A DNA stretch of 64,000 bases from Saccharothrix australiensis. Lineage in GTDB: Bacteria > Actinomycetota > Actinomycetes > Mycobacteriales > Pseudonocardiaceae. A program made the translations under genes and the position numbers. Below, piece by piece: positions 41,906 to 49,821 of the stretch. Numbering within the stretch: the first letter of the stretch is position 1; every line of letters starts with the position of its first letter. The stretch lies in NCBI RefSeq assembly GCF_003634935.1, contig NZ_RBXO01000001.1, positions 6,783,501 to 6,847,500 of the forward strand, in the 5' to 3' direction. Below the pieces are notes generated by a model, which ran no database searches, was not told where the DNA came from, and saw only the letters and a program-made list of their open reading frames with translations.

Positions 41906-43024
41906 TCAGCGCAGCAACACGTCCCACTCGTCGCGCACGGGCGGCAAGTCCAGGTCCTCTTGCGCCATGAAGTCGCGCCGCCACTGGCCGGCCGTCCGAG
42001 CCGAGTGCACGAGGAACGCCGAGCCGGCCACCACGCAGCCGACCGTGAGCACGGCGGCGACGCGCACCACCCACCCGCCGTCCGACCACGCCCGTGCCGC
42101 CACCACCACCGGCAGGGCGAGCACCAGCAGGTCGAACAGCCGGCCCACGACGTCCCGCCACGGTGGCCGCGTCACGAGCCGCACGCCGGCGTCGGCGACG
42201 GTGTCGCACTCGTCCGGCCCGTGCACGCGGAGCCGGGTCGCCTCGATGCGGCGCATCGAGATCTGGCCGTACACCGACCACACCGTGCCCGCACCGAGCA
42301 CGAGCAGCAGCACGTCGACCAGGTGGAAGATCCAGGGCGCGCCCGCGTTCGCCACCGCCGAGCCGAGCGCGCCGAGCAGCATCAGCCCGCCCGACGCCTT
42401 GAGCGACCCCAGGTACCGGGTGGACAGCCACGACGGCAGCAACGACCGGACGACCATCTCCCGCACGTCGGGACGGGCGGCCATCAGCTCCCGCACCTCG
42501 GCCCGCGCCCGAGCCACCGCCAGGTCACGCGACTCGCGATCCGCCGACCCGACGCCCGACCCACGACCACCCGACCCACGACCAAGCGACCCACGGCCAG
42601 CCGACCCACGGCCAAGCGACCCACGGCCACCCGGTACCCGCCCACCCGGCACGCGACCGCCCCGATCGACACCCGACCCGCGACCAACCGACCCGCCGCC
42701 CGGACCATCATCGCCCGAACCGCCGCCGGCCGGATCACCGCGACCCGGATCACCACCGGCCGGCTCGCCACTCGGATCACCGCCGGCCGGCTCGCCACTC
42801 GGATCACCGCCGCTCGGACCACCGCTACTCGGACCACCGCCGCTCGGGTCACCGCAGGCCGGGTCACCGCCGGACGGCTCGGTCGTCGGGCCGGGCTCCG
42901 CGGCCGGTGTGCCGTGCGGCGGGGGTGTGGACGGCTCGTCCGGCGCGCGGGCCGGCTGCTCGTCGGCCGGGGACGGTTGGGTAGCGGGGGTGCCCGCGGT
43001 GTCGACTGCCGACGGCTCGCGCAT
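41906..43024 (-). CDS. Membrane protein with Gly/Ser/Pro-rich repeat N-terminus
   Basis: 372 residues. The first about 165 residues are low complexity: Pro/Thr-rich, then repeats like GGDPSGEPA and RGSLGRGSAG that correspond to DNA minisatellites at 42558-42632 and 42747-42815. The rest holds a charged segment (SRDLAVARARAEVRELMAARPDVREMVV) and about four membrane helices (LMLLGALGSAV, LVDVLLLVLGAGTVWSV, LFDLLVLALPVVVAA, VVRVAAVLTVGCVVAGSAFLV). The ATG is adjacent to the recG stop (43025), so it follows recG in an operon. No known family. Confidence 0.7.
   Translation of the reverse strand: MREPSAVDTAGTPATQPSPADEQPARAPDEPSTPPPHGTPAAEPGPTTEPSGGDPACGDPSGGGPSSGGPSGGDPSGEPAGGDPSGEPAGGDPGRGDPAGGGSGDDGPGGGSVGRGSGVDRGGRVPGGRVPGGRGSLGRGSAGRGSLGRGSGGRGSGVGSADRESRDLAVARARAEVRELMAARPDVREMVVRSLLPSWLSTRYLGSLKASGGLMLLGALGSAVANAGAPWIFHLVDVLLLVLGAGTVWSVYGQISMRRIEATRLRVHGPDECDTVADAGVRLVTRPPWRDVVGRLFDLLVLALPVVVAARAWSDGGWVVRVAAVLTVGCVVAGSAFLVHSARTAGQWRRDFMAQEDLDLPPVRDEWDVLLR
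42558..42632. repeat. 15-bp tandem repeat, five copies, inside a coding region
   Basis: Five consecutive units of the type GACCCACGGCCAAGC, differing at two or three positions. Being 15 nt long they preserve the frame and encode repeats such as GRGSL/GRGSA. They lie in the N-terminal part of the membrane protein gene 41906-43024. Confidence 0.8.
42747..42815. repeat. 27-bp tandem repeat, about 2.5 copies, inside a coding region
   Basis: Units 42747-42773 and 42774-42800 differ at one base (CACCACCGG versus CACCGCCGG) and are followed by a partial third. In frame they encode GGDPSGEPA-type repeats. Likely unstable by slippage without disturbing the reading frame. Confidence 0.8.
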
Positions 43025-45886
43025 CTACGCCTTCTCCAGGTATTCCGCCCGTTCCTCGTCCAGCAGGCCGGCCACCAGTGACGCCAGGCCGGGGTGTGCC
43101 GCCAGTTCCGGGTCCGCGTCGACCACTCGGGACGCCACCAGGCGCGCCTCCGCGATCACGTCCTCGTCGCGCAGCAACGACAACATCTTCAGGCCGGACC
43201 GCGTGCCCGACTGCGCCGAGCCCAGGATGTCGCCCTCGCGCCGCAGCTCCAGGTCCAGCTGGGCCAGCTCGAAACCGTCGAGCGTGGACTCGACGGCCCG
43301 GAGCCGACCCATCGTCGACGTGCCCTCGGGCATCTCCGTCACCAGCAGGCACAGGCCCGGCGCGCTGCCCCGGCCCACGCGACCGCGCAGCTGGTGCAGC
43401 TGGCTGACGCCGAACCGGTCCGCGTCCATGATCACCATGACGGTCGCGTTCGGGACGTTCACGCCCACCTCGACCACCGTCGTGGCGACCAGGACCTGGA
43501 CCTCGTTCGCCGCGAACGCCCGCATCACGGCGTCCTTGTCCTCGGGCGGCATCCGGCCGTGCAGGACGTCGACCCGCAGGCCACGCAGCGGCCCCTCGGC
43601 CAAGCGCTGCGCCACGTCCACGACCGCGAGCGGCGGACGGCGGTCGGACGCGTCCTCCTTCGGGGGCTCGTCGCCGGACGCCTCCTCGGCCTCGCCGTCG
43701 CCGATGCGCGGGCACACCACGTACGCCTGGTGGCCCTTGCGGACCTCCTCGTGGATGCGCTGCCAGGCCCGGTCCAGCCAGGCGGGCTTCTCCGCCACCG
43801 GCACGACGGACGTGCTGATCGGCGACCGGCCACCCGGCAGCTCGCGCAGCGCCGAGACCTCCAGGTCGCCGTAGACCGTCATGGCCACCGTCCGGGGGAT
43901 CGGGGTCGCGGTCATCACCAGCACGTGCGGCGTGGAGCCGCCGGACCGGCCGCTCAGCGCCGCCCGCTGCTCGACGCCGAACCGGTGCTGCTCGTCCACC
44001 ACGACCAGCCCCAGGTCCGCGAACTCGACCTTGTCCTGGATCAGCGCGTGCGTGCCCACGACGATGCCCGCCTCGCCGGTCACGATCTCCAGCAGCGCCT
44101 TCTTGCGCTGCGCCGCGCCCATCGAGCCGGTCAGCAGCGTGACCCTGGTGGCGTGCTCGGCGCCGCCCAGCTCGCCCGCCTGCCCCAGGTCGCCGAGCAG
44201 GTCGCGCAGGGACCGCGCGTGCTGCGCGGCCAGCACCTCCGTCGGCGCGAGCATCGCGGCCTGCCGGCCGGCGTCCACGACCTGGAGCATCGCGCGCAGC
44301 GCCACCATCGTGTTGTGCGTGACGATGAAGTGGTCCGTCACGTACAGCTGGGACGGGTGGGCGACCGAGATGCACTGCACCGGCTTCACGCCCACGAACT
44401 CGACCCGCTCGACGTACCGGGCGGGCGACGCGGTGCGGTCCAGCGCGTCCCGGAACGGCGGGAACTCCTCGGGCAGCCGGACGAACACCTCGTGCTGCTC
44501 GTAGCCGTAGCGCACGACGCCGGTGCCGCCCAGCGACTCCGCCAGCTCGCTCACGTACTCGGCCAGGTGCGTGGACTCGGTGCGGAACACCACGTCCAGC
44601 CCGTCGCACGACCCGCCGGTGGTCAGCAGGCCCTGCAACAGCTCGTGCCGCTCCTTGACCGGCGCGAGGTCCACGCAGTCCAGGTCCGGCGCGACGACCA
44701 TCGGCAGCCGCCACCGGAACGGGTCGCCATTCGCCAGCAGGTCGTCCCGGATCTCCCGCAGGGTCCGCACCTCGCCGCCGTGCGTGGCCCACAGGTGCTC
44801 CAGGTCGCACTCGACGGACTTGCCGTCGGACAGCACCACCCGGAACACCTCGCGCTCCCCCTGCGGGAACACGCCGGTCACCGTGGTCGCCGTGCCGTCC
44901 GCCGAGACGACCTCGTCGCCGAGCCGCAGCTCGCCCATCGGCACGAACCCGCCGGGGGTGAGCACCAGCGCGTCCAGCGGCTGCGCCTTGCCCGAGCCCA
45001 CCTCGCCCTGCAGCAGCCGGTTCATCGGGTGCTCGCCGGACAGGTCGCGGGCGATCCGCTCGCCCACCTCCCGCTGCCCGGCGGTCAGCTCGAACGGCAG
45101 CCGCGCGTCGAACGCGTCGCCCACCAGGCCCCGCTTCGGCGGGCACGCGGGCGCGGGGCGGGCCGTCGCGGACCGGCGGCGCTGCGCCAGGGCGAGCTGC
45201 ACGGCCATCGCCTCGTCCCACTTGAGCCGCTGCTGCGCCACGGCGATCGCCGCCCACCCGTCGGGCCGGTGGATGTCGCGCAGCGCCTTCTCCAGTGGCA
45301 CCAGCCCGCGCTCCTCGCGCAGGTCGGCGGGCAGCGGGTCCTCGGCCACGCCGTCCCACACCGCGAGCACCTGCTCCACGCAGTTGGACACGTGCCAGGA
45401 CTGGATGCCCTGCGCCGCCGGGTACACCGGGATGAACGCACCGGCGAACCTGGCCGCCGCCTCGTCACCGACGTCGTCGAGCACCTGGTAGTCCGGGTGG
45501 GCGAGCTGGAGCTTGCCGTTGAACATGCCGACCTTGCCCGCGAACATCGCCTCGCGGCCGGGCAGCAGCTCCCGCTCGACCTTGCGCGAGCCGCGCCCGA
45601 AGAACACCAGGTGCAGGTCGGACGAGCCGTCGGTGATCACCGCCTCCAGCAGCTCGCCGCTGCGGCTCTTCATCCGCCGCTGGCGGGCGCTCTTCACGCG
45701 CGCCTGCACGGTGGCGTGCTCGCCCAGCTCCAGGCCCTTGATCTCGGTGAGCTTGCCGCGCTCGTCGTACCGGCGCGGGTAGTGCCGCAGCAGGTCGCCG
45801 ACCGTGGTCAGGCCGAGCCCGGCCGCCAGCGCGTCGGCGCTCTTCTTCCCGAGCACCGACACCAGCTTGTCGTCGAAGGTCGTCAT
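43025..45886 (-). CDS. recG: ATP-dependent DNA helicase RecG, interrupted by an intein
   Basis: 953 residues; without the insertion 728, normal for RecG, which remodels stalled forks and Holliday junctions. N-terminal wedge/OB domain (about 1-250, with LLRHYPRRYDERG), then the helicase core. Walker A reads GEVGSGK up to K300; the Thr that should follow is T526 in THNTMVALRAML, after the 225-residue intein at 44312-44986. Later motifs are intact: GTHALIQ, VVDEQHRFGVEQR (DEQH box), VMTATPIPRT, QVLVATTVVEVGVNVPNAT and QLHQLRGRVGRG. Activity requires protein splicing, since the intein splits the ATP site. Downstream gene follows directly. Confidence 0.96.
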   Translation of the reverse strand: MTTFDDKLVSVLGKKSADALAAGLGLTTVGDLLRHYPRRYDERGKLTEIKGLELGEHATVQARVKSARQRRMKSRSGELLEAVITDGSSDLHLVFFGRGSRKVERELLPGREAMFAGKVGMFNGKLQLAHPDYQVLDDVGDEAAARFAGAFIPVYPAAQGIQSWHVSNCVEQVLAVWDGVAEDPLPADLREERGLVPLEKALRDIHRPDGWAAIAVAQQRLKWDEAMAVQLALAQRRRSATARPAPACPPKRGLVGDAFDARLPFELTAGQREVGERIARDLSGEHPMNRLLQGEVGSGKAQPLDALVLTPGGFVPMGELRLGDEVVSADGTATTVTGVFPQGEREVFRVVLSDGKSVECDLEHLWATHGGEVRTLREIRDDLLANGDPFRWRLPMVVAPDLDCVDLAPVKERHELLQGLLTTGGSCDGLDVVFRTESTHLAEYVSELAESLGGTGVVRYGYEQHEVFVRLPEEFPPFRDALDRTASPARYVERVEFVGVKPVQCISVAHPSQLYVTDHFIVTHNTMVALRAMLQVVDAGRQAAMLAPTEVLAAQHARSLRDLLGDLGQAGELGGAEHATRVTLLTGSMGAAQRKKALLEIVTGEAGIVVGTHALIQDKVEFADLGLVVVDEQHRFGVEQRAALSGRSGGSTPHVLVMTATPIPRTVAMTVYGDLEVSALRELPGGRSPISTSVVPVAEKPAWLDRAWQRIHEEVRKGHQAYVVCPRIGDGEAEEASGDEPPKEDASDRRPPLAVVDVAQRLAEGPLRGLRVDVLHGRMPPEDKDAVMRAFAANEVQVLVATTVVEVGVNVPNATVMVIMDADRFGVSQLHQLRGRVGRGSAPGLCLLVTEMPEGTSTMGRLRAVESTLDGFELAQLDLELRREGDILGSAQSGTRSGLKMLSLLRDEDVIAEARLVASRVVDADPELAAHPGLASLVAGLLDEERAEYLEKA
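44312..44986 (-). other. Class 3-type intein in the RecG P-loop
   Basis: Residues 301-525 of the RecG precursor. Block A begins with Ala rather than Cys/Ser (AQPLDALVLTPGGFVPMGEL, GDEVVSADG). Block B has CDLEHLW with Trp at intein position 66. Block F is VQCISVAHP with Cys at position 205, and the end is VTHN with His224-Asn225, followed by Thr+1 from the extein. Ala1, Trp(B), Cys(F) and Thr+1 form the WCT set of class 3 inteins, in which the block-F Cys starts splicing. Between them, ELLQGLLTTGGS followed by helices resembles a LAGLIDADG endonuclease half whose catalytic Asp is lost. Confidence 0.92.
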
Positions 45887-45900
45887 CCCGGCCTATTCAA

Positions 45901-47490
45901 CTACTCGACACCGACAACGAGCACGGCGCCGGGCTGACCGCCCGGATACGCCGCCATCTCCACCTCCGGGTGGGTCACGCGGAGGTGGTGCTCCACCTCG
46001 TCCGCGAGCCCGTCGGGCGCGTCCTCCCCGAGCAGCACCGTCACCAGCTCCCCTCCACCCGCGAGCATCCGGTCCACCAGCCGGCACGCCAGCGCCGCCA
46101 CGTCGGCCGGGCCGGGCTCGATCAACAGGACCTCGCCGTCCAGCATCCCCAGCAGGTCGCCGGGCCGGCACGGGCCGACCCACGTGATCGCCTCCCGCTC
46201 GGACACCCTGACCTCGCCCCGCCTGGTCGCGGCGGCGGCCTCGGCCATCGCCACCACGTCGTCGCCCGCCCGCCGCGACGGGTCGTGCACGGCCAGCGCG
46301 GACAGCGCCTGCACCGGGGAGAACGTCGGCACCACGACCACGTCCTGCCCGGCCTCGGCGGCCTGGGCGACCACCTCCGCCAGCGGTTCCCGCAGGTCGG
46401 GGTCGCCGGGCAGCAGCGTCACGTGCCGGGCGCGGGTGCTCACGACCACCGCGAGCAGGTCGGCGACGTCGTCGGTCGGCCCGGCCACCACCGCGCCCTC
46501 GGACCGGAACAGCTCGCGGGCGCCGTCGCCCTCGACGAGCACCACCACCGCGCGGTCCCGCACGAACCGGGGCGCCTGGGCGGCGATCTGGTCGGCGAAC
46601 CGCGCCACCGTGATCCGGTGCGGACGCCCCTCGGCGATGCCCGCCTCGACGGCCGCGCCGATGTCGTTGCAGTGGACGTGCACCGTCCAGCCGCCCATGC
46701 CGTCGCCGACCACGGAGACGCAGTCGCCCAGCGCGCCGAGCCGCCGCTTGAGGCGCTCGGCGTCGGGCGTGCCGTCGAGCAGGTACATGACCTCGTACTC
46801 GTACTCGGCGGACCCGGCCTCCCGCGCGGTGGTCAGCGACTCGGGCGGGCGGGGCGGCGCGGCGGCGGGCGGCGGTTCCACCGCCTGGCCGGTGATCACC
46901 GCGACCAGCGCGTCCAGCAGCACGACGAGGCCCTTCGCGCCCGCGTCCACCACGCCCGCCTTGGCCAGGACGGCGAGCTGGCGCGGCGTGTCGGCCAACG
47001 CCCGCGCGCCGGCGCCCGCGGCGGCGGTGACCACCGCGTCCAGCTCGTCGGAGGGGCAGTCGCGGGCGGCCTCGGCGGCGGCGTGCAGCACGGTCAGCAC
47101 CGTGCCGGGCACCGGCCGGGAGACGGCGGCGGTGGCGAGTTCGTCGGCGCGGCGCAGCGCGGCGCGCATCGCCTGGCCGCCCGCCGTGGACGCGCCTTGC
47201 GCGGCTTCCGCCAGGCCCCGGAGCACCTGGGACAGGATCACCCCCGAGTTGCCCCGCGCGCCCGCCAGCGCGCCGCGCGCGAGCGCGGCCAGCGCCTGGC
47301 CTGCCGAGTCGGCGCGGGTGCGGAGCAGGGAGTCCTGCGCGGACCGCATGGTCTGCGAGAGGTTCGTCCCGGTGTCGCCGTCGGGCACCGGGAAGACGTT
47401 GATGCGGTCGATGTCGTCGCGGTTCGCATCCAGGGAGCGGACGCAGGCGTCCGCCCACCGGCGCACCGCGACCGCATCGAGAACCTGCAT
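45901..47490 (-). CDS. DAK2/DegV-type kinase subunit, FakA-like
   Basis: 529 residues. N-terminal DhaL (DAK2) nucleotide-binding domain: INVFPVPDGDTGTNLSQTM with the Asp residues for Mg-ADP, GARGNSGVILSQVLRG, and VDAGAKGLVVLLDAL; a middle region with YEYEVMYLLDGTPDAERLKRRL and VSVVGDGMGGWTVHVHCND, and a DegV-related C-terminal part (VVVPTFSPVQALSAL). This is the architecture of FakA, the kinase that phosphorylates fatty acids carried by FakB. It sits between rpmB (divergent) and recG, a well-conserved context. Confidence 0.85.
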   Translation of the reverse strand: MQVLDAVAVRRWADACVRSLDANRDDIDRINVFPVPDGDTGTNLSQTMRSAQDSLLRTRADSAGQALAALARGALAGARGNSGVILSQVLRGLAEAAQGASTAGGQAMRAALRRADELATAAVSRPVPGTVLTVLHAAAEAARDCPSDELDAVVTAAAGAGARALADTPRQLAVLAKAGVVDAGAKGLVVLLDALVAVITGQAVEPPPAAAPPRPPESLTTAREAGSAEYEYEVMYLLDGTPDAERLKRRLGALGDCVSVVGDGMGGWTVHVHCNDIGAAVEAGIAEGRPHRITVARFADQIAAQAPRFVRDRAVVVLVEGDGARELFRSEGAVVAGPTDDVADLLAVVVSTRARHVTLLPGDPDLREPLAEVVAQAAEAGQDVVVVPTFSPVQALSALAVHDPSRRAGDDVVAMAEAAAATRRGEVRVSEREAITWVGPCRPGDLLGMLDGEVLLIEPGPADVAALACRLVDRMLAGGGELVTVLLGEDAPDGLADEVEHHLRVTHPEVEMAAYPGGQPGAVLVVGVE

Positions 47491-47514
47491 GGCGAGGAGG
47501 GTATTCGACCCGGT

Positions 47515-47543
47515 TTGGTGGGGGAGCCGGCCATTGCTACCCT
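47515..47543 (+). promoter_or_regulatory. Candidate rpmB promoter (TTGGTG-N17-TACCCT)
   Basis: TTGGTG (47515-47520), a 17-nt spacer and TACCCT (47538-47543) fit a housekeeping promoter. Transcription from about 47550 would leave an 86-nt leader before rpmB. Confidence 0.45.
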
Positions 47544-47635
47544 GTCTGGGTTGCCATGCCCGGCTGAGGCTTGTGCACGCTTGCGCGCCCGCCGGGGCGT
47601 GAGTACCGCTGGATAAACCTTAAGGAGTGGCTGAC

Positions 47636-47827
47636 GTGGCTGCCGTGTGCGACGTCTGTGGCAAGGGGCCGGGCTTCGGCAAGTCGGTCTCGCACTCCCA
47701 CCGGCGCACCAACCGCCGGTGGAACCCGAACATCCAGACCGTGCGCGCGAAGGTCTCGTCTTCGCAGCGCCAGCGGCTGAACGTGTGCACCTCCTGCCTC
47801 AAGGCGGGCAAGGTGGTTCGCGGCTGA
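47636..47827 (+). CDS. rpmB: Ribosomal protein bL28
   Basis: 63 residues from GTG 47636, 8 nt after AAGGAG; the earlier in-frame GTG at 47627 overlaps that site and is rejected. [24 protein letters not shown] is the standard actinobacterial N-terminus. Cysteines C5, C8, C51 and C54 make this the zinc-binding (C+) form; many actinobacteria carry a zinc-free paralogue for zinc starvation elsewhere. Followed by a 17-bp-arm palindrome. Confidence 0.95.
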   Translation: MAAVCDVCGKGPGFGKSVSHSHRRTNRRWNPNIQTVRAKVSSSQRQRLNVCTSCLKAGKVVRG

Positions 47828-47846
47828 GACCGCGTCCGAGCGTTGC

Positions 47847-47880
47847 CGAAGACCCCCAGGACGCGTCCTGGGGGTCTTCG
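47847..47880. terminator. 34-bp perfect palindrome after rpmB
   Basis: The arms 47847-47863 and 47864-47880 are exact complements, centred on ACGCGT, beginning 20 nt after the rpmB stop. The RNA would form a stem of about 14-15 bp with a small loop. Strong terminator candidate without U-tract. Confidence 0.8.
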
Positions 47881-47900
47881 CGCGTCCGCGGCCCCGACGT

Positions 47901-47960
47901 CCGTACCGCACCGCTGCCCGTACCGCACCGCTGCCCGTACCGCACCGCCGCCCGTACCGC
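47901..47960. repeat. 17-bp tandem repeat, 3.5 copies
   Basis: CCGTACCGCACCGCTGC is repeated at 47901-47917, 47918-47934 and, with one change, 47935-47951, followed by a 9-nt partial unit. Intergenic, between the rpmB terminator and ung. Period 17 does not keep reading frame, so it is not coding. Confidence 0.85.
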
Positions 47961-48076
47961 GCACGGGCGGCACCCGGAGCGACGCCGGCGGTGAGCCGTG
48001 CCACCCCGCGCGCCTCGGGCGGTGGGGAGTGGCCCGCCCGGCCGACCGGGTGGCCGACCGGGGACGGGCGCGAGGG

Positions 48077-48751
48077 CTAGGGCAGCTTCCAGTCGATCGG
48101 CTCCGCGCCCTGCTGGACCAGCAGCGCGTTGGCCTTGCTGAACGGGCGTGAGCCGAAGAAGCCCGCGCCCGCCGACAGCGGCGACGGGTGGGCCGATTCC
48201 ACGCACGGGTACGGCGCGAGCAGCGGCTTGAGGTTGCGCGCGTTGCGGCCCCACAGGATGGCCACCAGCGGCTCCTCGCGCGCCGCCAGCGCCTTGATCG
48301 CCTGCTCGGTGATCGGCTCCCAGCCCTTGCCCTGGTGGGAGTTCGACTTGCCGGGCTGGACCGTCAGCGCCCGGTTGAGCAGCAGCACGCCCTGCTCGGT
48401 CCAGGGGGTGAGGTCGCCGTTGGACGGCTTGGGGTGCCCCAGGTCGTCCATGTACTCCCGGTAGATGTTGATCAGGCTCTTGGGGATCGGCCGGGTCTCC
48501 GGCGACACCGAGAAGCTCAGGCCGACCGCATGGCCGGGTGTCGGGTACGGGTCCTGGCCGACGATGAGCACCCGCACGCCGTGGAACGGCTGCTGGAACG
48601 CCCGCAGCACGTTCTCCCCGGCCGGCAGGTAGGTGCGCCCGGCGGCGACCTCCGCGCGCAGGAACTCCCCCATCCGGGCGATCTGATCGGCTACCGGGGC
48701 CAGTGCCCGCGCCCAGCCGGCTTCCACGATTTCCTCAAGAGGACGTGCCAC
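48077..48751 (-). CDS. ung: Uracil-DNA glycosylase
   Basis: 224 residues, family 1 size. Removes uracil from DNA. Catalytic water-activating Asp in [21 protein letters not shown], uracil-binding [23 protein letters not shown] with the Asn, and DNA-intercalation motif [18 protein letters not shown] with the catalytic His. The GTG at 48751 (VARPLEEIV) is favoured by length; an upstream in-frame codon at 48802 would add 17 residues without family similarity. Stands between rpmB and the gamma-carbonic anhydrase gene. Confidence 0.95.
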   Translation of the reverse strand: MARPLEEIVEAGWARALAPVADQIARMGEFLRAEVAAGRTYLPAGENVLRAFQQPFHGVRVLIVGQDPYPTPGHAVGLSFSVSPETRPIPKSLINIYREYMDDLGHPKPSNGDLTPWTEQGVLLLNRALTVQPGKSNSHQGKGWEPITEQAIKALAAREEPLVAILWGRNARNLKPLLAPYPCVESAHPSPLSAGAGFFGSRPFSKANALLVQQGAEPIDWKLP

Positions 48752-48803
48752 GGCGGAGGACCCTATCCCAGTCGGTGTGACGCAGGCCCGCGTGGTGGGC
48801 ATC

Positions 48804-49325
48804 TCAGTCGAGGCGGCGGAGCGCCTTGCGGTAGGTCGCGATGTTGTCCACGTACTTGGCGACCACGAACTGCCACGCGCCCTCGGGCACCACGTGGCCC
48901 TCGCGGACCTTCGCGGGCACGCCCAGCGCCATCGACCGGGCGGGCACGTGGCCGTCGAAGGAGACGACCGCGCCCGCGCCGACGACCGCGCCGGTCTCCA
49001 CCACCGCGCCGTTGAGGACCACCGAGCCGGACGCGATGAGGCAGTGGTCGGCGATGGTCGCCCCTTCGATGTGGACGTTGTGGCCGATCACGCACTCCGC
49101 GCCGATCCGCACGGGGTGGACCTCGGTGCAGTGGACGACCGTGCCGTCCTGGACGGACGTCCGGGCACCGACCTCGATGCGCCCGGAGTCGCCGCGCAGC
49201 ACCGCCTGCGGCCACACCGACGCGTGCGCGTGCAGGTGGACGTCGCCGATCACCGTCGCGTCCGGGTGCACGTAGGCGTCCGGGTGGATCACCGGCTCGT
49301 GGTCGCCCAACGCGTAGATCGCCAC
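48804..49325 (-). CDS. Gamma-carbonic anhydrase-family hexapeptide protein
   Basis: 173 residues. Left-handed beta-helix made of hexapeptide repeats ([38 protein letters not shown]). Zinc ligands of the gamma-CA family appear as His in VVHCTEVHP and in GHNVHIEGA plus [12 protein letters not shown] 49325 preceded by AGGGGGC. Members often carry cargo such as CO2 hydration or are inactive; the essential Glu/Gln residues were not assessed. Followed in the same direction by nothing close; preceded at 11 nt by the GNAT gene, likely one operon. Confidence 0.85.
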   Translation of the reverse strand: MAIYALGDHEPVIHPDAYVHPDATVIGDVHLHAHASVWPQAVLRGDSGRIEVGARTSVQDGTVVHCTEVHPVRIGAECVIGHNVHIEGATIADHCLIASGSVVLNGAVVETGAVVGAGAVVSFDGHVPARSMALGVPAKVREGHVVPEGAWQFVVAKYVDNIATYRKALRRLD

Positions 49326-49336
49326 CGCCGCGCCCC

Positions 49337-49807
49337 CTAGAGTTCCTTCGCGTAGCAGAGGCTGTCCGGGTGGTGCCGGTACACGCCGAAGTTGTCGATG
49401 GGCCGGTACCCGCTCGACTCGTAGAGCCCGATCGCCTCCGGCTGGCGCGTCCCCGTCTCCAGCACCATGCGGGTGCGGCCCGCGGCCCGCGCCGCCGACT
49501 CGAGGCCCGCCAGCACGACCCGCGCGAACCCCTTGCCGCGCACCGAGTCCACCGTGTACATGCGCTTGATCTCCGCGTCGCCGGGCCGGATCGAGTCGAC
49601 GGCCACGTCGTGGGCCCGCCACCCGCCGCAGGCGACCGGCTCGCGGTCGAGGTAGCCGACGACGAAGTGGCCGCGCGGCGCGGCGAACTGCGCCGGGTCG
49701 ACGGGCGTCACGTCCTCGTCGCCGTACCGGACCACGAAGACCTGCTGGAGCCGGGCGATCAGCCGGACGGCGTCCGGATGGCCATACGCCCGCGTGCACA
49801 GTTCCAC
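49337..49807 (-). CDS. GNAT-family acetyltransferase
   Basis: 156 residues. GNAT core: HFVVGYLDREPVACGGWR, then motif A IKRMYTVDSVRGKGFARVVLAGLE (V-x-x-x-x-R-G-x-G-x-x, about 85-105) and LETGTRQPEAIGLYESSGYRPI. GTG 49807 chosen; the start region is weak. It begins 15 nt after the thiL stop and lies 11 nt before the carbonic anhydrase gene, so thiL-GNAT-gammaCA form an operon. Substrate unknown. Confidence 0.83.
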   Translation of the reverse strand: MELCTRAYGHPDAVRLIARLQQVFVVRYGDEDVTPVDPAQFAAPRGHFVVGYLDREPVACGGWRAHDVAVDSIRPGDAEIKRMYTVDSVRGKGFARVVLAGLESAARAAGRTRMVLETGTRQPEAIGLYESSGYRPIDNFGVYRHHPDSLCYAKEL

Positions 49808-49821
49808 GCGACCGAGATTAC

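Noticed and set aside
42558..42815. Possible CRISPR-like array in the membrane protein gene
   Set aside because: Repeats are contiguous, in frame and encode protein repeats.
44312..44986. RecG insertion as a frameshift or accessory domain
   Set aside because: The frame is continuous, both flanks are perfect RecG, and the junctions fall inside the P-loop with intein blocks A, B, F and G present; a folded domain at this point would destroy ATP binding.
47627..47635. Upstream GTG as rpmB start
   Set aside because: It overlaps the AAGGAG site; the start at 47636 gives correct spacing and the standard L28 N-terminus.
47901..47960. Possible CRISPR-like array
   Set aside because: The units are contiguous without spacers and only 17 bp; no cas genes nearby.
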